The notes below the pieces were generated by a model that searched no databases, was not told the origin of the DNA, and was given only the letters and a program-made list of their open reading frames with translations. Source: Paenibacillus naphthalenovorans (GTDB lineage: Bacteria; Bacillota; Bacilli; Paenibacillales; NBRC-103111). Taken from it: 64,000 nt of DNA. A program made the translations under genes and the position numbers. Positions 34,457-43,695 of the stretch are shown here, one piece after another. Position 1 is the first letter of the stretch. The number at the start of each line of letters is the position of its first letter. The DNA lies in NCBI RefSeq assembly GCF_900099895.1, contig NZ_FNDY01000014.1:45898-109897 (forward strand), written 5' to 3'.

Positions 34457-35167
34457 CTATTTATCACTGACGAATTCTTTTCCGTTCCACACGAAGCTTT
34501 GTTTCACGTCTTTTCCGATGCTGTTGTCATAATACGAGCATGAGAAACCCAATTTGGTTTTCGTTAACTTTGTGGAGTAACGCCCAGTACCGCTCACGAA
34601 TATGTCGGGATACCCTTTGATCGGCAAATCTTTTATTCGTCCAGTCTGATCAAGGGTAAACAGTTTAAATACATCTCCGTTACTCGAAGCATATTGACCA
34701 ATCGTAAAATCGATATTCCCATCCCCATTGTAATCATCAAATTCGATGTTAAAGAATGAGTTAAACACAATATCGCCATTGCTAAAGCCGTTTAAATCGA
34801 AGGCACTTGTCACTTCGCCGCTTTCATTTGAAAGTTGAATTTGAAATTCACCCACCCAATTCCGACCCATAAACGGACTTGGAGTCCAATCTTCAAAATA
34901 CTTTCCGCTTATAAGTACCACACTCAAGTATTCATGCTTATTTGTATACTGAAAAAGGTCGTTCCTGGATAATGTGAGTGGTCCCGTTATCTGAATTGTG
35001 TTAGATGTGGGTGTAGGCGAGGACAATTCAACTGTTGATTTATCTGTTGTGGTTGATCCTGTGGATTCGGTGATTATAGGAGTCGGGGGCTTCATACTGG
35101 TTGTTGACGCCTCTGAGCACGCACTCAATAGGAACATGGATACCATTGCAATAAATAACTTCTTCAT
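34457..35167 (-). CDS. lipoprotein with VCBS/EF-hand-like calcium loop
   Basis: A 236-residue predicted lipoprotein. The signal peptide MKKLFIAMVSMFLLSAC ends in a lipobox (LSAC). About 45 Ser/Thr/Pro-rich residues follow as a spacer and then a beta-rich domain. DDYNGDGNIDF at about residue 150 is an EF-hand-like calcium loop of the sort seen in VCBS and FG-GAP proteins. The ATG at 35167 has GGGAG 11 bases upstream. No specific function recognised. The gene lies between the hairpin repeat and an insertion sequence, and its AT-richer composition suggests acquired DNA. Confidence 0.75.
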   Translation of the reverse strand: MKKLFIAMVSMFLLSACSEASTTSMKPPTPIITESTGSTTTDKSTVELSSPTPTSNTIQITGPLTLSRNDLFQYTNKHEYLSVVLISGKYFEDWTPSPFMGRNWVGEFQIQLSNESGEVTSAFDLNGFSNGDIVFNSFFNIEFDDYNGDGNIDFTIGQYASSNGDVFKLFTLDQTGRIKDLPIKGYPDIFVSGTGRYSTKLTKTKLGFSCSYYDNSIGKDVKQSFVWNGKEFVSDK

Positions 35168-35247
35168 ATTACAGTACGCTCCCTTAAACGAGTAATCTCT
35201 GAAATTTCTCAATAATTCAAGTACATATGAGTTAGACGTAAAAAAAA

Positions 35248-36372
35248 GAAATTTGTTCTTCTATCCTACAAGTTCAACAAGAAAAAGCTGTACGTCGAAG
35301 TTTGGTGTTGGTTTCCATCACAGTAAACAGGCAAGAATTGACCAACATTTGTTTTTTGTTTGACGCTGTATTTTCATATTCCTTACTGTCAAGGTAACGA
35401 AACCAAGCCAAATAATTCTGCAAATACTTTGTTGCAACGCCATTAAAGCGATCCATCCATCTTTTTAGACGGCTGTGGTAGCTGTTAACGTTTTGGATAT
35501 GGTACACGCCTTTAACACGTTGTTTTCCATCCGACTTGAAACGGTAATGATCCAACCCTTTTGAATTCGCATAAGAGCTAAATGCCCTCCACGAGTCGGT
35601 ACAAAGTACGTTTGAATCAGATAAGTAATCACCAATTGCCTCATCCAACTTGGTTGTCCGAATCCGCCCTCGCCCAAGAACCCCAGAATAAGTCATTTTC
35701 TGACGATCACGGGCAACCAGTACACAAATTTGGTCGTTACTGATGCCACGATATTTGGCTTTGCCACCACGTTTACGTGGCTTGCGTTCGGCGATGTTCC
35801 GTTTACCTTTTTCAGAGAACAAGAAATAAGTCTCGTCCATTTCGACGATACCCTGGAAAGCCTCGGTTGGAATTTGCTTCAAAGCGGAAAGGATTTTATG
35901 TCGCCAGTAGAACAAGGTAACATGCGTAACCTCTTCGTGCAGTATTTCAGCACACTTACGAAGGGAAAAGCCTTCAATCATGCATTCAATGAATCGAACC
36001 CAAAGATGAGGTCTGCGTGTGCGTTGGAGAGGTGTGTTCGTAAGGTCGTTAAAAGTTTGACGACAGGACTTACAACGGTAACGTTGACGTTTAACCTCTC
36101 CAGTGTGTTTTCACAACGTACTTCCCGAACCGCACTACAGAGTGATTTTTACAATGCGGACAAACAAGCCCATCTTTATGCTTCTGCTCTTGAATTTCGT
36201 CTATCGCCCGTATAGGAGTCGCTATCCTTTTGGTTCGGGACTGCAAAAAGTAGATAAGCTCTCGCTTTCCGCTATCGTCCAAGGCATCGGCAAGCCTTTT
36301 TAGTTCTTTCAAATCCATTTGGTAAATCATCTCCGAGACAATGATATTACCTTAATTATAGAACAAATGTTC
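35248..36372 (-). mobile_element. IS1595-family insertion sequence, probably inactive
   Basis: An element of about 1.1 kb with a split IS1595-type transposase. Candidate terminal inverted repeats are GAAATTTGTTCT at 35248-35259 and AGAACAAATGTTC at 36360-36372, which match with one extra base. Target-site duplications were not recognised, so the ends are approximate. Confidence 0.65.
35274..36330 (-). pseudogene. IS1595-type transposase split by a frameshift
   Basis: The N-terminal frame (36330 to 36091) holds the zinc-ribbon opening CPHCKNHSVVRFGKYV. The second frame (35981 to 35274, readable upstream to about 36084) continues with QRYRCKSCRQTFNDLTNTPL, the second half of the ribbon, and the ISXO2-like DDE domain: EMDETYF, LCTDSWRAF, NSYHSRLKRWMDRFNG, YLQNYLAWFRYL. 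The junction near 36091 needs a one-base shift (GGTTAA versus GGAGAGGTTAAA), and no slippery A6 run is there. A single-base deletion is therefore more likely than programmed frameshifting. Confidence 0.85.
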
Positions 36373-36422
36373 GCAATTATCAAATATCAACAACATGATT
36401 TAACATAGCCAATTTTTTAAAA

Positions 36423-36455
36423 AAACACTTGAGAATTTGAAGATCCCAAGTGTTT
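36423..36455 (-). terminator. terminator of the sensor-regulator-TAXI transcript
   Basis: AAACACTTG (36423-36431) pairs with CAAGTGTTT (36447-36455), and on the minus strand a run of T follows. It ends whatever transcript reads through the SDR relic. Confidence 0.7.
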
Positions 36456-36483
36456 TTCTCACATCAAAGGAGTAATTAACGGT

Positions 36484-36708
36484 CTATAAAGATTTAATCA
36501 TGCCTCCGTCTTCCGCTTTTATCCGATCCAGCTCGGCTGTTCGATCCGTCATAATGCGTCCGGGAGCCACCGTATTGACTAAGATCCCATCCCCGGCAAG
36601 CTCTGTGGCCAAGCTTTTGGCAAGAGCATGGACCCCTGCACGAATCGTATGGACAGAATCATATTTGGAAGTACCAAAACCGATTTTTCCTTTTAATCCG
36701 AGATCCAT
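36484..36708 (-). pseudogene. SDR relic with internal deletion
   Basis: The frame begins MDLGLKGKIGFG, a normal SDR N-terminus. It jumps directly to SVHTIRAGVHALAKSLATEL, then DGILVNTVAPGRIMTDRT, which is normally about 130 residues further on. The glycine-rich cofactor loop and most of the Rossmann fold are missing, and the C-terminus stops early. The surviving part belongs to the same (S)xxxRAGV subgroup as the SDR at 8953. It cannot bind cofactor. Confidence 0.7.
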
Positions 36709-36782
36709 AAGATCAACGTCCTCTCCTCTTCGTTTTAACCGATGATAAAACCTGCATCCTCTTGGCGCAATCCGGCTGCATG

Positions 36783-37784
36783 TCACCTCCCCGATTCCGA
36801 AAATGTGCCCGACAGCTGAGCTTCTTTATAATATTTCTCCGCGCCGGGGTGAACCGGAATCGGGAGGTTTTGCCTCGCCTTCCCAATATCAATGGAATGG
36901 GCCGCCTGATGAGCCCTTTGTAAATAAGTCAAGCTTTCAAACAACTCTCTGGTCAGCTTATACACGAGCTCTTCATCCAGCTCTTTTCTTACGAGCATCA
37001 CATTCAGCGTGGCCGCCGTAGGAATGGAGACGTCGTTCCGGTATGTGCCCGCAGGAATTTCCGTCATCTGAAAAAACGGGTACGTTTCCTTCAGTTTCCT
37101 TACTTCCTCCATCGGGATAGGAACGATCGTGACCGGTTTCGATTTGGCCAGCTCGGTGACCGACGGATTAGGCAGCCCGGAAGTAAAGAAGGCGGCATCA
37201 ATGGTTTGATTTTTTAATTGCTCCACCGCTTCGGTATAGGACAAATATTCGGGCTGAATATCCTGATACGTAATGCCGAGGGCCTCAAGCAGCATGCGCG
37301 CATTCACCTCCACCCCGCTCTCGGGAGCGCCCACGCCGACCCGTTTGCCTTTTAAATCGGAGACGGTATGAATGGGACTGCCATGCAGCGTAATGATTTG
37401 CACACAATTCAAATACAGCCCTGCCATGGCCTGTAAATCTTTCATTTCTTTGATTCCCCCGGTTCCGCTGTAAGCGAAAGTAACCGCGTCCGACATGGCA
37501 AAAGCCATATCCGCCTTTCCCGCTTCCATCAGTCCCATGTTCTCCACCGAGCCGCCCGTCGTTATGACAGACGCATTGATCCCGAGCTTCTCTTCATACC
37601 TTTTGGCTAAAGCGCTCCCAATCGTAAAGTAAGGGCCGGAAGCATTGCCTGTCGCAATGGTCACGATGGTTTCGTCAGAATGGCTCCGATCCGGTTGATT
37701 GCCCGAAGACTGAATCGTATGATAGACAAATAGAGAAAGCCCCGTAACCATAAGCGCAAGAACCCATAAAAATCTTTGCCGCAT
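36783..37784 (-). CDS. TAXI-family solute-binding protein, orphan
   Basis: A 333-residue extracytoplasmic binding protein of the TRAP-associated extracytoplasmic immunogenic (TAXI) family. An N-terminal membrane anchor (FLWVLALMVTGLSLFVYHTI, no lipobox Cys) is followed by VTIATGNASGPYFTIGSALA, VITTGGSVENMGLMEAGKAD, DLKGKRVGVGAPESGVEVNA and AFFTSGLPNPSVTEL. TAXI proteins normally serve a fused TRAP permease, but none is encoded here. The gene follows the NtrC-type regulator gene by 23 bases, so it may be a membrane-anchored co-sensor for the kinase. This is inference. Confidence 0.9.
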   Translation of the reverse strand: MRQRFLWVLALMVTGLSLFVYHTIQSSGNQPDRSHSDETIVTIATGNASGPYFTIGSALAKRYEEKLGINASVITTGGSVENMGLMEAGKADMAFAMSDAVTFAYSGTGGIKEMKDLQAMAGLYLNCVQIITLHGSPIHTVSDLKGKRVGVGAPESGVEVNARMLLEALGITYQDIQPEYLSYTEAVEQLKNQTIDAAFFTSGLPNPSVTELAKSKPVTIVPIPMEEVRKLKETYPFFQMTEIPAGTYRNDVSIPTAATLNVMLVRKELDEELVYKLTRELFESLTYLQRAHQAAHSIDIGKARQNLPIPVHPGAEKYYKEAQLSGTFSESGR

Positions 37785-37807
37785 AATGAATTCCCCGCTT
37801 TCTCCGG

Positions 37808-39181
37808 CTAATCCTTGGAGGGCAAAAACTTGGATAATTTATCCCTGAGCCCTCTTTCGCTGATATCCAAAGATTCAGCCGTTTTTTTGCGATGCCCGTT
37901 GCAAATTTGCAGCTTATGCAAAATAAACTCCCGTTCGGCCTGCTCTAACGTCAGTCTTGAGGGAATGAAGATCCCATCCCCTCCCTGTTGGCCGCCGTCT
38001 TTTCTCTCATAAGCCTTCTCCTGCAAATAAACAGGAAGATCGTGAATTTTAAGCAAGCTGTCATTGGCCAAGGCGACTGCATATTCAATGATATTGGACA
38101 GCTCCCTCACATTTCCCGGAAAAGAATGGCGGTACAGCACATCCATGGCCGAGGAATGAAAGCGGACATCGGTTTTGCCCATTTTCACACCGTAGATTTG
38201 AAGAAAATGATGGATCAGCAGCGGCAAATCTTCCATTCTTTCGCGCAGCGGCGGCACATGGACAGGGATGACATTCAAACGGTAATACAAGTCCTCGCGG
38301 AAGGCGCCTTTGCTGACCTCCTCGGCCAAGTTCCGATTGGTCGCCGCAATGATTCGGACATCAACGGGCTTGCGCCGGTGGGAACCGATCGGGACGACTT
38401 CCCGCTCCTGAATGACTCTGAGCAATTTGGCCTGCAGGTGAAGGGGCAGCTCTCCGATTTCATCGAGAAAAATCGTACCGCCATGCGTTTGCTCGAACAC
38501 CCCCTCCTTTCGTTGAAACGCCCCTGTGAAGGCTCCCTTCTCATGCCCGAACAGTTCGCTTTCGAGCAGGGTTTCCGGTATAGCCGCGCAGTTCAAAGCG
38601 GAGAAAGGATATTTATGCCGCGCTCCTTCTGAATGGCATACTTTGGCCACCATCTCTTTGCCCGTCCCGCTTTCTCCTGTGATCAGCAGGTTCGAGTCAA
38701 TGTTTTTCACTTTAGCGATGAGTTGAAACAAGCTTCTCATTGCGGAGCTTTTGCCGATAATGCCGCAATAGCTGTATTCCGGCCGCAATACCTCGCGAAG
38801 GCGCCTAACTTCTTGTTTCAAATCGTTGATGTGCAGCGATTTTTCAATTAAAATGCGGACCTCATCCAAATTAATCGGCTTGGTCAAATAATGGTAAGCG
38901 CCCAGCTTCATCGCTTTCACCGACGTTTCGATCGTTCCGAACGCCGTCATGACAATAATGGAAGTTTTCGGGGAAATTTCGAGCAGCTTAGGAATCAGCG
39001 ACAAGCCGTCAACCCCTTCGATCCGCATATCGAGCAGCACGACATCGATATTTTCTTTTCCTATCATAACCAGGCCTTCATCGGGTGAAGTCGTCGTAAA
39101 CACTTGATACTGGTCTTCCAACGCAAACATCAGGGAGGTACAAATGGCTGGTTCATCATCAATGATCAAGACGGAATTCAT
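37808..39181 (-). CDS. NtrC-family sigma-54 response regulator
   Basis: A 457-residue regulator with three domains. The receiver (1-120) has phosphorylation site Asp51 in VVLLDMRIEGVDG. The AAA+ domain (about 140-380) has Walker A GESGTGKE, the sigma-54 contact loop GAFTGA and Walker B GGTIFLDEIGELP. The C-terminal Fis-type helix-turn-helix is HKLQICNGHRKKTAESLDIS. Its start overlaps the kinase stop by one base. The divergent ABC operon has a sigma-54 promoter and paired upstream sites, so this protein is its predicted activator. Confidence 0.95.
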   Translation of the reverse strand: MNSVLIIDDEPAICTSLMFALEDQYQVFTTTSPDEGLVMIGKENIDVVLLDMRIEGVDGLSLIPKLLEISPKTSIIVMTAFGTIETSVKAMKLGAYHYLTKPINLDEVRILIEKSLHINDLKQEVRRLREVLRPEYSYCGIIGKSSAMRSLFQLIAKVKNIDSNLLITGESGTGKEMVAKVCHSEGARHKYPFSALNCAAIPETLLESELFGHEKGAFTGAFQRKEGVFEQTHGGTIFLDEIGELPLHLQAKLLRVIQEREVVPIGSHRRKPVDVRIIAATNRNLAEEVSKGAFREDLYYRLNVIPVHVPPLRERMEDLPLLIHHFLQIYGVKMGKTDVRFHSSAMDVLYRHSFPGNVRELSNIIEYAVALANDSLLKIHDLPVYLQEKAYERKDGGQQGGDGIFIPSRLTLEQAEREFILHKLQICNGHRKKTAESLDISERGLRDKLSKFLPSKD

Positions 39182-41109
39182 TAAAATTCACCCCCGGGAA
39201 ATTTTAATGTAAAGGTCGTCCCCTTGCCGGGAACGGATTGAACATCGATATCACCGCCATGCTCGGACAGGATATTGTAGCAAATATATAAACCCAGACC
39301 TACTCCGTTCCTTTTGGTTGTATGAAAGGGCTGGAACAGCCTGGACATTTCATCGTCCGGGATCCCCGCTCCCGTATCGATAATCCGAATGCTCGTACAG
39401 CCATCCTCCGTTTCGGCTTCGAACGTAATCGCTTTCACATTGCTCTCCGATATGGCGTCGATGGCATTCGTAATCAGATTAATGAACACTTGCTTCATCT
39501 GCTGCTTATCAAAATAAAGCGATATGCCCGGAACCACCGCGTTGATCCATTGAATCGGCTGAGAGGCGTATTGAATTTCAAACGGCTTCATAACGGAAGA
39601 CAGAAACTCATGCAAATCCACCCGCTCTTTCACGGGAACCTTACTTCGCGTATAATCCAGCAGATCCTCCACCACATGGTTCAACCGGCGGAGTTCGGCC
39701 GGTACATGCTTCATAAACTCCTGCCTGTAGCGAAGATCATCGATTTTATAAGGAAGCAGCTCGATAAACACCTTCATGGACGTCAATGGATTTCGCAGCT
39801 CGTGAGCGATTCCGGCAATAAGTTGACCTAAAGACCGGAGCTTTTCCTGAAGGACCAGTTTATTTTGCAGGTTTTTTTCCTGCGTTCGATCCTGCATGCT
39901 GATGATCCATCCAAGCTTTCCGTCCAAATCGTTGCGGAGCACGGCCGCGTAATAATGGACCAGCTTCTCGTCCGAACCCTCCTGAATCAACACGAATTCC
40001 CCCTCGTGGCCCTTTTCGTCCAGAGGCAGATCGAGAATCCGCTCGATTTCCCTGAATAAAGAAGAACCGGAAATGCAGGTATTCACAGGATCGGTCTTCA
40101 AATTCCATATTTCCATCGCACGCTTGTTGGCCAGCCGGATGATTTTATCCTTATTGATGGAGAAAATGCCGTTATCGATGGTATCGAGAATTTGCTGTTG
40201 AAAGGTCAAATAGTTTCTGAGCCTTTTGGTATGTCGTCCGATTTCCCTTTTTAACCTTTTGTTCATCATATAAATAAACAACATGAACATGGATACCGCA
40301 ATCGAAACCGATCCCAGGAGCCAGGCGATTTGTCTCCAAAGGGTATCCTGCGGGAATAAGGGCGGAAACCAATGATTATACATCCGGCGGTATTCCCCGT
40401 TTTGCTGCACCAGCTTGATTCCTTCATTTAACCGGCGGACCAGCTCGTAATTTCCTTTGCGTACGGCGAAAGCGTATTCATAAGAATGAATCGAATTGAC
40501 TCTCACATCATAATCCGAATAGAGGTCATGCTTGGTAAAATAATGCCGAATCACTTCATAATTTCCGACAAACGCATCGGCCCTTTGATGTTTTAAAATT
40601 TCCAGCGCTTTCGTTTGACTGGAGGCGATATTCATTCTGACGTTGCGGATGTCCTCCAATATGTCATAGGCGCTGCTCCCGCGCTGGACGGCAACTGTTT
40701 TCCCTTTGAGTCCCGACAAATTGTAGATTTCCTTATTTTCTTTGGGCACGACCAACGCGTCGGATAACGAAAGGTAGGATTCTGAAAAATCGACTAACTC
40801 GTTATGAGCGGCGCTGTATTTCATGCCCAATACCAGATCGATGTTTCCCTGATCGAGCGGTTCGGGATTGCTCGTTTCGATGGCGACATATCTCAGTCCC
40901 AGGCCCGCATGCCTAGCAATTGTCCCTAGTAGCTCAACACTAAATCCGGAAGGCCTTCCATTCTCGTCCAGGTAGGAGAACGGCGGATGATCACGCTCGA
41001 ATCCGACCCTCAATACATGTTGCTGGAAAGGCAGATCCGTTTGCGCCGCCCATCCTGAAATCACAGGAAACCATACCAGAATCAGTGTACAAAGTATAAT
41101 CTTTCTCAT
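39181..41109 (-). CDS. sensor histidine kinase with extracellular solute-binding domain
   Basis: A 642-residue kinase. A signal-type N-terminus leads into a family-3 solute-binding domain (about 32-248; VLRVGFERDHPPFSYLDENG, KGKTVAVQRGSSAYDILEDI). One transmembrane helix follows (about 258-281), then a PAS-like domain (about 302-410), a HisKA with His436 in GIAHELRNPLTS, and an HATPase (NLITNAIDAI, DTGAGIPDD, GVGLGLYI). The solute-binding domain resembles those recognising amino acids or related compounds. The ATG at 41109 follows AAGGTG by 7 bases. It pairs with the regulator encoded immediately downstream. Confidence 0.94.
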   Translation of the reverse strand: MRKIILCTLILVWFPVISGWAAQTDLPFQQHVLRVGFERDHPPFSYLDENGRPSGFSVELLGTIARHAGLGLRYVAIETSNPEPLDQGNIDLVLGMKYSAAHNELVDFSESYLSLSDALVVPKENKEIYNLSGLKGKTVAVQRGSSAYDILEDIRNVRMNIASSQTKALEILKHQRADAFVGNYEVIRHYFTKHDLYSDYDVRVNSIHSYEYAFAVRKGNYELVRRLNEGIKLVQQNGEYRRMYNHWFPPLFPQDTLWRQIAWLLGSVSIAVSMFMLFIYMMNKRLKREIGRHTKRLRNYLTFQQQILDTIDNGIFSINKDKIIRLANKRAMEIWNLKTDPVNTCISGSSLFREIERILDLPLDEKGHEGEFVLIQEGSDEKLVHYYAAVLRNDLDGKLGWIISMQDRTQEKNLQNKLVLQEKLRSLGQLIAGIAHELRNPLTSMKVFIELLPYKIDDLRYRQEFMKHVPAELRRLNHVVEDLLDYTRSKVPVKERVDLHEFLSSVMKPFEIQYASQPIQWINAVVPGISLYFDKQQMKQVFINLITNAIDAISESNVKAITFEAETEDGCTSIRIIDTGAGIPDDEMSRLFQPFHTTKRNGVGLGLYICYNILSEHGGDIDVQSVPGKGTTFTLKFPGGEF

Positions 41110-41214
41110 TTTCGGGCACCTTTTCCAAGAATACAACTCTTATATAAAAAGATAGCATTTTAAAAAGGCGCGGAAAAGAGCCATCTTTTCCCTTCAAATC
41201 AGAGGCTTCACTCC

Positions 41215-41265
41215 ATTATAGGCAGAAACTGCCGCTTCTCGATAGGAAATACGGCAAAAAATGCC
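41215..41265. promoter_or_regulatory. paired GGCA-N5-TGCC activator sites in the divergent region
   Basis: GGCAGAAACTGCC (41221-41233) and GGCAAAAAATGCC (41253-41265) share the palindrome GGCA-N5-TGCC with centres 32 bases apart, three helical turns. They lie 55-90 bases upstream of the sigma-54 -24 element, the normal enhancer range. The first site abuts a minus-strand TATAAT (41215-41220), so the regulator could also repress its own kinase-regulator transcript. Confidence 0.75.
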
Positions 41266-41306
41266 GCCCCCCCTGTGGGTAAACGGTGAATTCAGCAGAA
41301 AAATCA

Positions 41307-41323
41307 TTGGCATGAAATTTGCT
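41307..41323 (+). promoter_or_regulatory. sigma-54 (-24/-12) promoter of the ABC operon
   Basis: TTGGCATGAAATTTGCT has the invariant GG (41309-41310) and GC (41321-41322) with exactly ten bases between, and TTGGCA...TTGCT departs from the consensus at one position only. It points at the binding-protein gene at 41463, giving a leader of about 130 bases. An AAAGCGCTTT palindrome at 41394-41403 in the leader resembles a cre core. Confidence 0.8.
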
Positions 41324-41462
41324 CATTTACCTTACTGAAAGAAGAAAAAAATTTTTTATAAAGCTTTGTAAGGAGGGTCGGTCAAGATTTGCGAAAGCGC
41401 TTTTACAAGTGTCAAATCCAGAAAGTCATGTACCCAAATTGAAAAACCGGGAGGAACGTGTT

Positions 41463-42581
41463 ATGAAAAAATGGCTTGGCATTGGACTCATTTTTGTTTT
41501 GACAGCGCTTGCGGGATGTGGTGTTCCTACTCCGAATTCCTCAAAAGATGCAAACCAGGCAAATCCGCCATCAGCGGCTCCTGCACCAGCTTCCAATAAA
41601 GAAATTACGGTTGCGGCCAACGGAGGAAAAATTGAAAAAGCGATCCGCGACGTCATTGCACCGAAATTCAGAGAAGAGACCGGTATTAAAGTCAATTTCC
41701 TCTCCGCCTTGTCGGGCGAGATTCTGTCCAAAGTGGAGCTGCAAAAAAATGCGCCGCAATTGGATGTGGCGGTGTATGTCCCCCTTGACGTGCAGCGTGC
41801 CGTAGAGAAAGATTTGGTCGAGACGCTTGACGAAGCGACCGTTCCCAACATGAAGCTGCTCGATTCCCGGTTCGTCGCGGTAGACAACAAGGGCGTCCCG
41901 GCTTTCGGCCTGGTGATTGCGCCCGCATACAATACGAAGACGTTCGAGCAAAACGGCATTGCTCCGATCACCTCCTGGAACGATTTAATACGCGCCGAAT
42001 ACAAGGGAAAAACCGCTTATTCCGATATCGCCAACGATTGGAGCTTCACCACACTGTATAATCTGGCCTTCGCCAACGGCGGCAGCCTGGATAATATGGA
42101 GCCGGGACTGGAAAAGGCGAAAGAACTGGCTCGCTATTCGGATACATTCTATAAAAACTCGACGCAGATGATGCCTGCCATGCAGCAGGGGGCTGCCGAT
42201 GTCACCGTGATGGGCAGCTATGCCATTGCTGATCTAGCCGAATCCGGCGTGCCGTTAAAAATGGTCATTCCTAAAGAGGGGGCGCCTCTTCAGGCATTTA
42301 ACGCGACGGTTGTCAAAAACGCGCCGCACAAGGCGGAAGCCATTCAATTTTTGAATTATCTGATATCCGAAGAATCGCAAAAGCTTATTTCCGAAAGCGG
42401 CTTTTACCCGGTATTGCAAGGAATGGAGATTCCTGAAAAATTCCAGGCATCGATCGGCATCAAAGGCACGGACAAAGTGTATCGTCCGGATGTCAAAAAG
42501 CTTTCCGAAATCCGCGCTGCCTGGATGGACAGATGGACGAAGGAAGTCACTCCCGAGCTCGGGAAAAGCGTAAAAAAATAA
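41463..42581 (+). CDS. ABC importer substrate-binding lipoprotein
   Basis: A 372-residue extracellular binding protein. The signal peptide ends in the lipobox LAGC, and a Pro/Ala/Ser/Asn linker precedes KEITVAANGGKIEKAIRD and FREETGIKVNFLSALSGE, the pattern of the iron/polyamine/phosphonate-type (family 1) binding proteins. PLQAFNATVVKNAPHKAEAI and FLNYLISEESQKLI complete it. GGAGG lies 8 bases before the ATG at 41463; the longer frame from 41319 is not used. First gene of the sigma-54-controlled operon. Substrate not deducible; polyamine, aminophosphonate and organic acid importers look alike. Confidence 0.88.
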   Translation: MKKWLGIGLIFVLTALAGCGVPTPNSSKDANQANPPSAAPAPASNKEITVAANGGKIEKAIRDVIAPKFREETGIKVNFLSALSGEILSKVELQKNAPQLDVAVYVPLDVQRAVEKDLVETLDEATVPNMKLLDSRFVAVDNKGVPAFGLVIAPAYNTKTFEQNGIAPITSWNDLIRAEYKGKTAYSDIANDWSFTTLYNLAFANGGSLDNMEPGLEKAKELARYSDTFYKNSTQMMPAMQQGAADVTVMGSYAIADLAESGVPLKMVIPKEGAPLQAFNATVVKNAPHKAEAIQFLNYLISEESQKLISESGFYPVLQGMEIPEKFQASIGIKGTDKVYRPDVKKLSEIRAAWMDRWTKEVTPELGKSVKK

Positions 42582-42600
42582 GCAATAACGGAGGTAAACT

Positions 42601-43695
42601 ATGCAGCAAGTGATGAACGACGTTGAAATTCGCGGTGCCTATAAAAAATTCGGCACCAATGTGGTATTGGGCGGCGTCGATCTCGATGTCAAGCAGGGTG
42701 AATTGCTCACCCTGCTTGGCCCCTCGGGCTGCGGCAAAACAACAACGCTCAATTTGATCGCCGGCTTCATCGATGCCGATCAGGGCGAACTGTATATTAA
42801 AGGAAAGCGGATGAACGGCGTTCCGCCTTATAAGCGTGACCTGGGCATGGTGTTCCAGGGGTACTCCCTGTTTCCGCATATGACGGTTTACGAAAATTTG
42901 GAGTTTGGTCTGAAGCTGCATAAAGTAGACAAAACGGAAAGCGGCAGCCGCATTAAGAACGCACTGGAGATTGTGAAAATGACGGGGCTCGAGCAGCGTT
43001 ATCCGAGGGAGCTTTCCGGAGGCCAGCGGCAGCGCGTAGCGATCGCGCGGGCGCTGGTTGTCCAGCCTAAGCTGCTGCTGCTTGACGAGCCGTTAAGCAA
43101 TCTGGACGCGAAATTACGCCAGGAGCTGCGGATGGAAATCAAGCGTCTGCAGAAGGAGGTAGGCGTAACAACGATTTTCGTCACGCACGATCAGGAAGAA
43201 GCCTTGTCGATGTCGGACCGGATCGTCATCATGGATCGGGGAAAAGTCGAACAGGTGGGAACGCCCACTGAAATTTACGCGAACCCCAGAAGCGAATTCG
43301 TGTTCAATTTTATTGGTAAATCCAATAGTATGCACGGTTCTATTGTCCATATCGATGCGAATAACATTACGGTACAGCGGGAAAATGGAGAACAAATGCT
43401 TGTGGAAGCCGGGAATGTGATGGGAGCAGACCGTTTATGCTCCATCGGGGATCAAGTCAAGCTCTATATCCGGCCGGAGAAAGTAGCCATCGGTCCGGTC
43501 TCCGATGCCGATTACGATCTGCATACCGTGCGTATCACGCAAATGAATTATTTGGGGTCTTCCTGGGAAATATTCACATCATTTCAAGGAGATTCTTTAC
43601 AGGTGCAATGCAGCGATATTGATCCCGCCTGGACGATTGGAAGCGAGGTGAAGATCGGATGGAAACCATCGGACGTCATGCTAATCAAGCAGTAG
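42601..43695 (+). CDS. ABC importer ATPase, PotA/FbpC type
   Basis: A 364-residue ATPase with Walker A GPSGCGKTT, signature LSGGQRQRVAIARAL, Walker B LLLLDEPLSNLDA and switch His in FVTHDQEEAL. The C-terminal TOBE-type domain (about 240-364) includes VKLYIRPEKVAIGP. The gene follows the binding-protein gene by 19 bases and overlaps the first permease gene by 37 bases, showing tight co-translation. Energises the importer from the cytosolic face. Confidence 0.94.
   Translation: MQQVMNDVEIRGAYKKFGTNVVLGGVDLDVKQGELLTLLGPSGCGKTTTLNLIAGFIDADQGELYIKGKRMNGVPPYKRDLGMVFQGYSLFPHMTVYENLEFGLKLHKVDKTESGSRIKNALEIVKMTGLEQRYPRELSGGQRQRVAIARALVVQPKLLLLDEPLSNLDAKLRQELRMEIKRLQKEVGVTTIFVTHDQEEALSMSDRIVIMDRGKVEQVGTPTEIYANPRSEFVFNFIGKSNSMHGSIVHIDANNITVQRENGEQMLVEAGNVMGADRLCSIGDQVKLYIRPEKVAIGPVSDADYDLHTVRITQMNYLGSSWEIFTSFQGDSLQVQCSDIDPAWTIGSEVKIGWKPSDVMLIKQ

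Noticed and set aside
36084..36100. Programmed frameshift in the IS1595-type transposase
   Set aside because: No A-rich slippery run or stimulatory hairpin is seen at the junction, and this family normally uses one frame.
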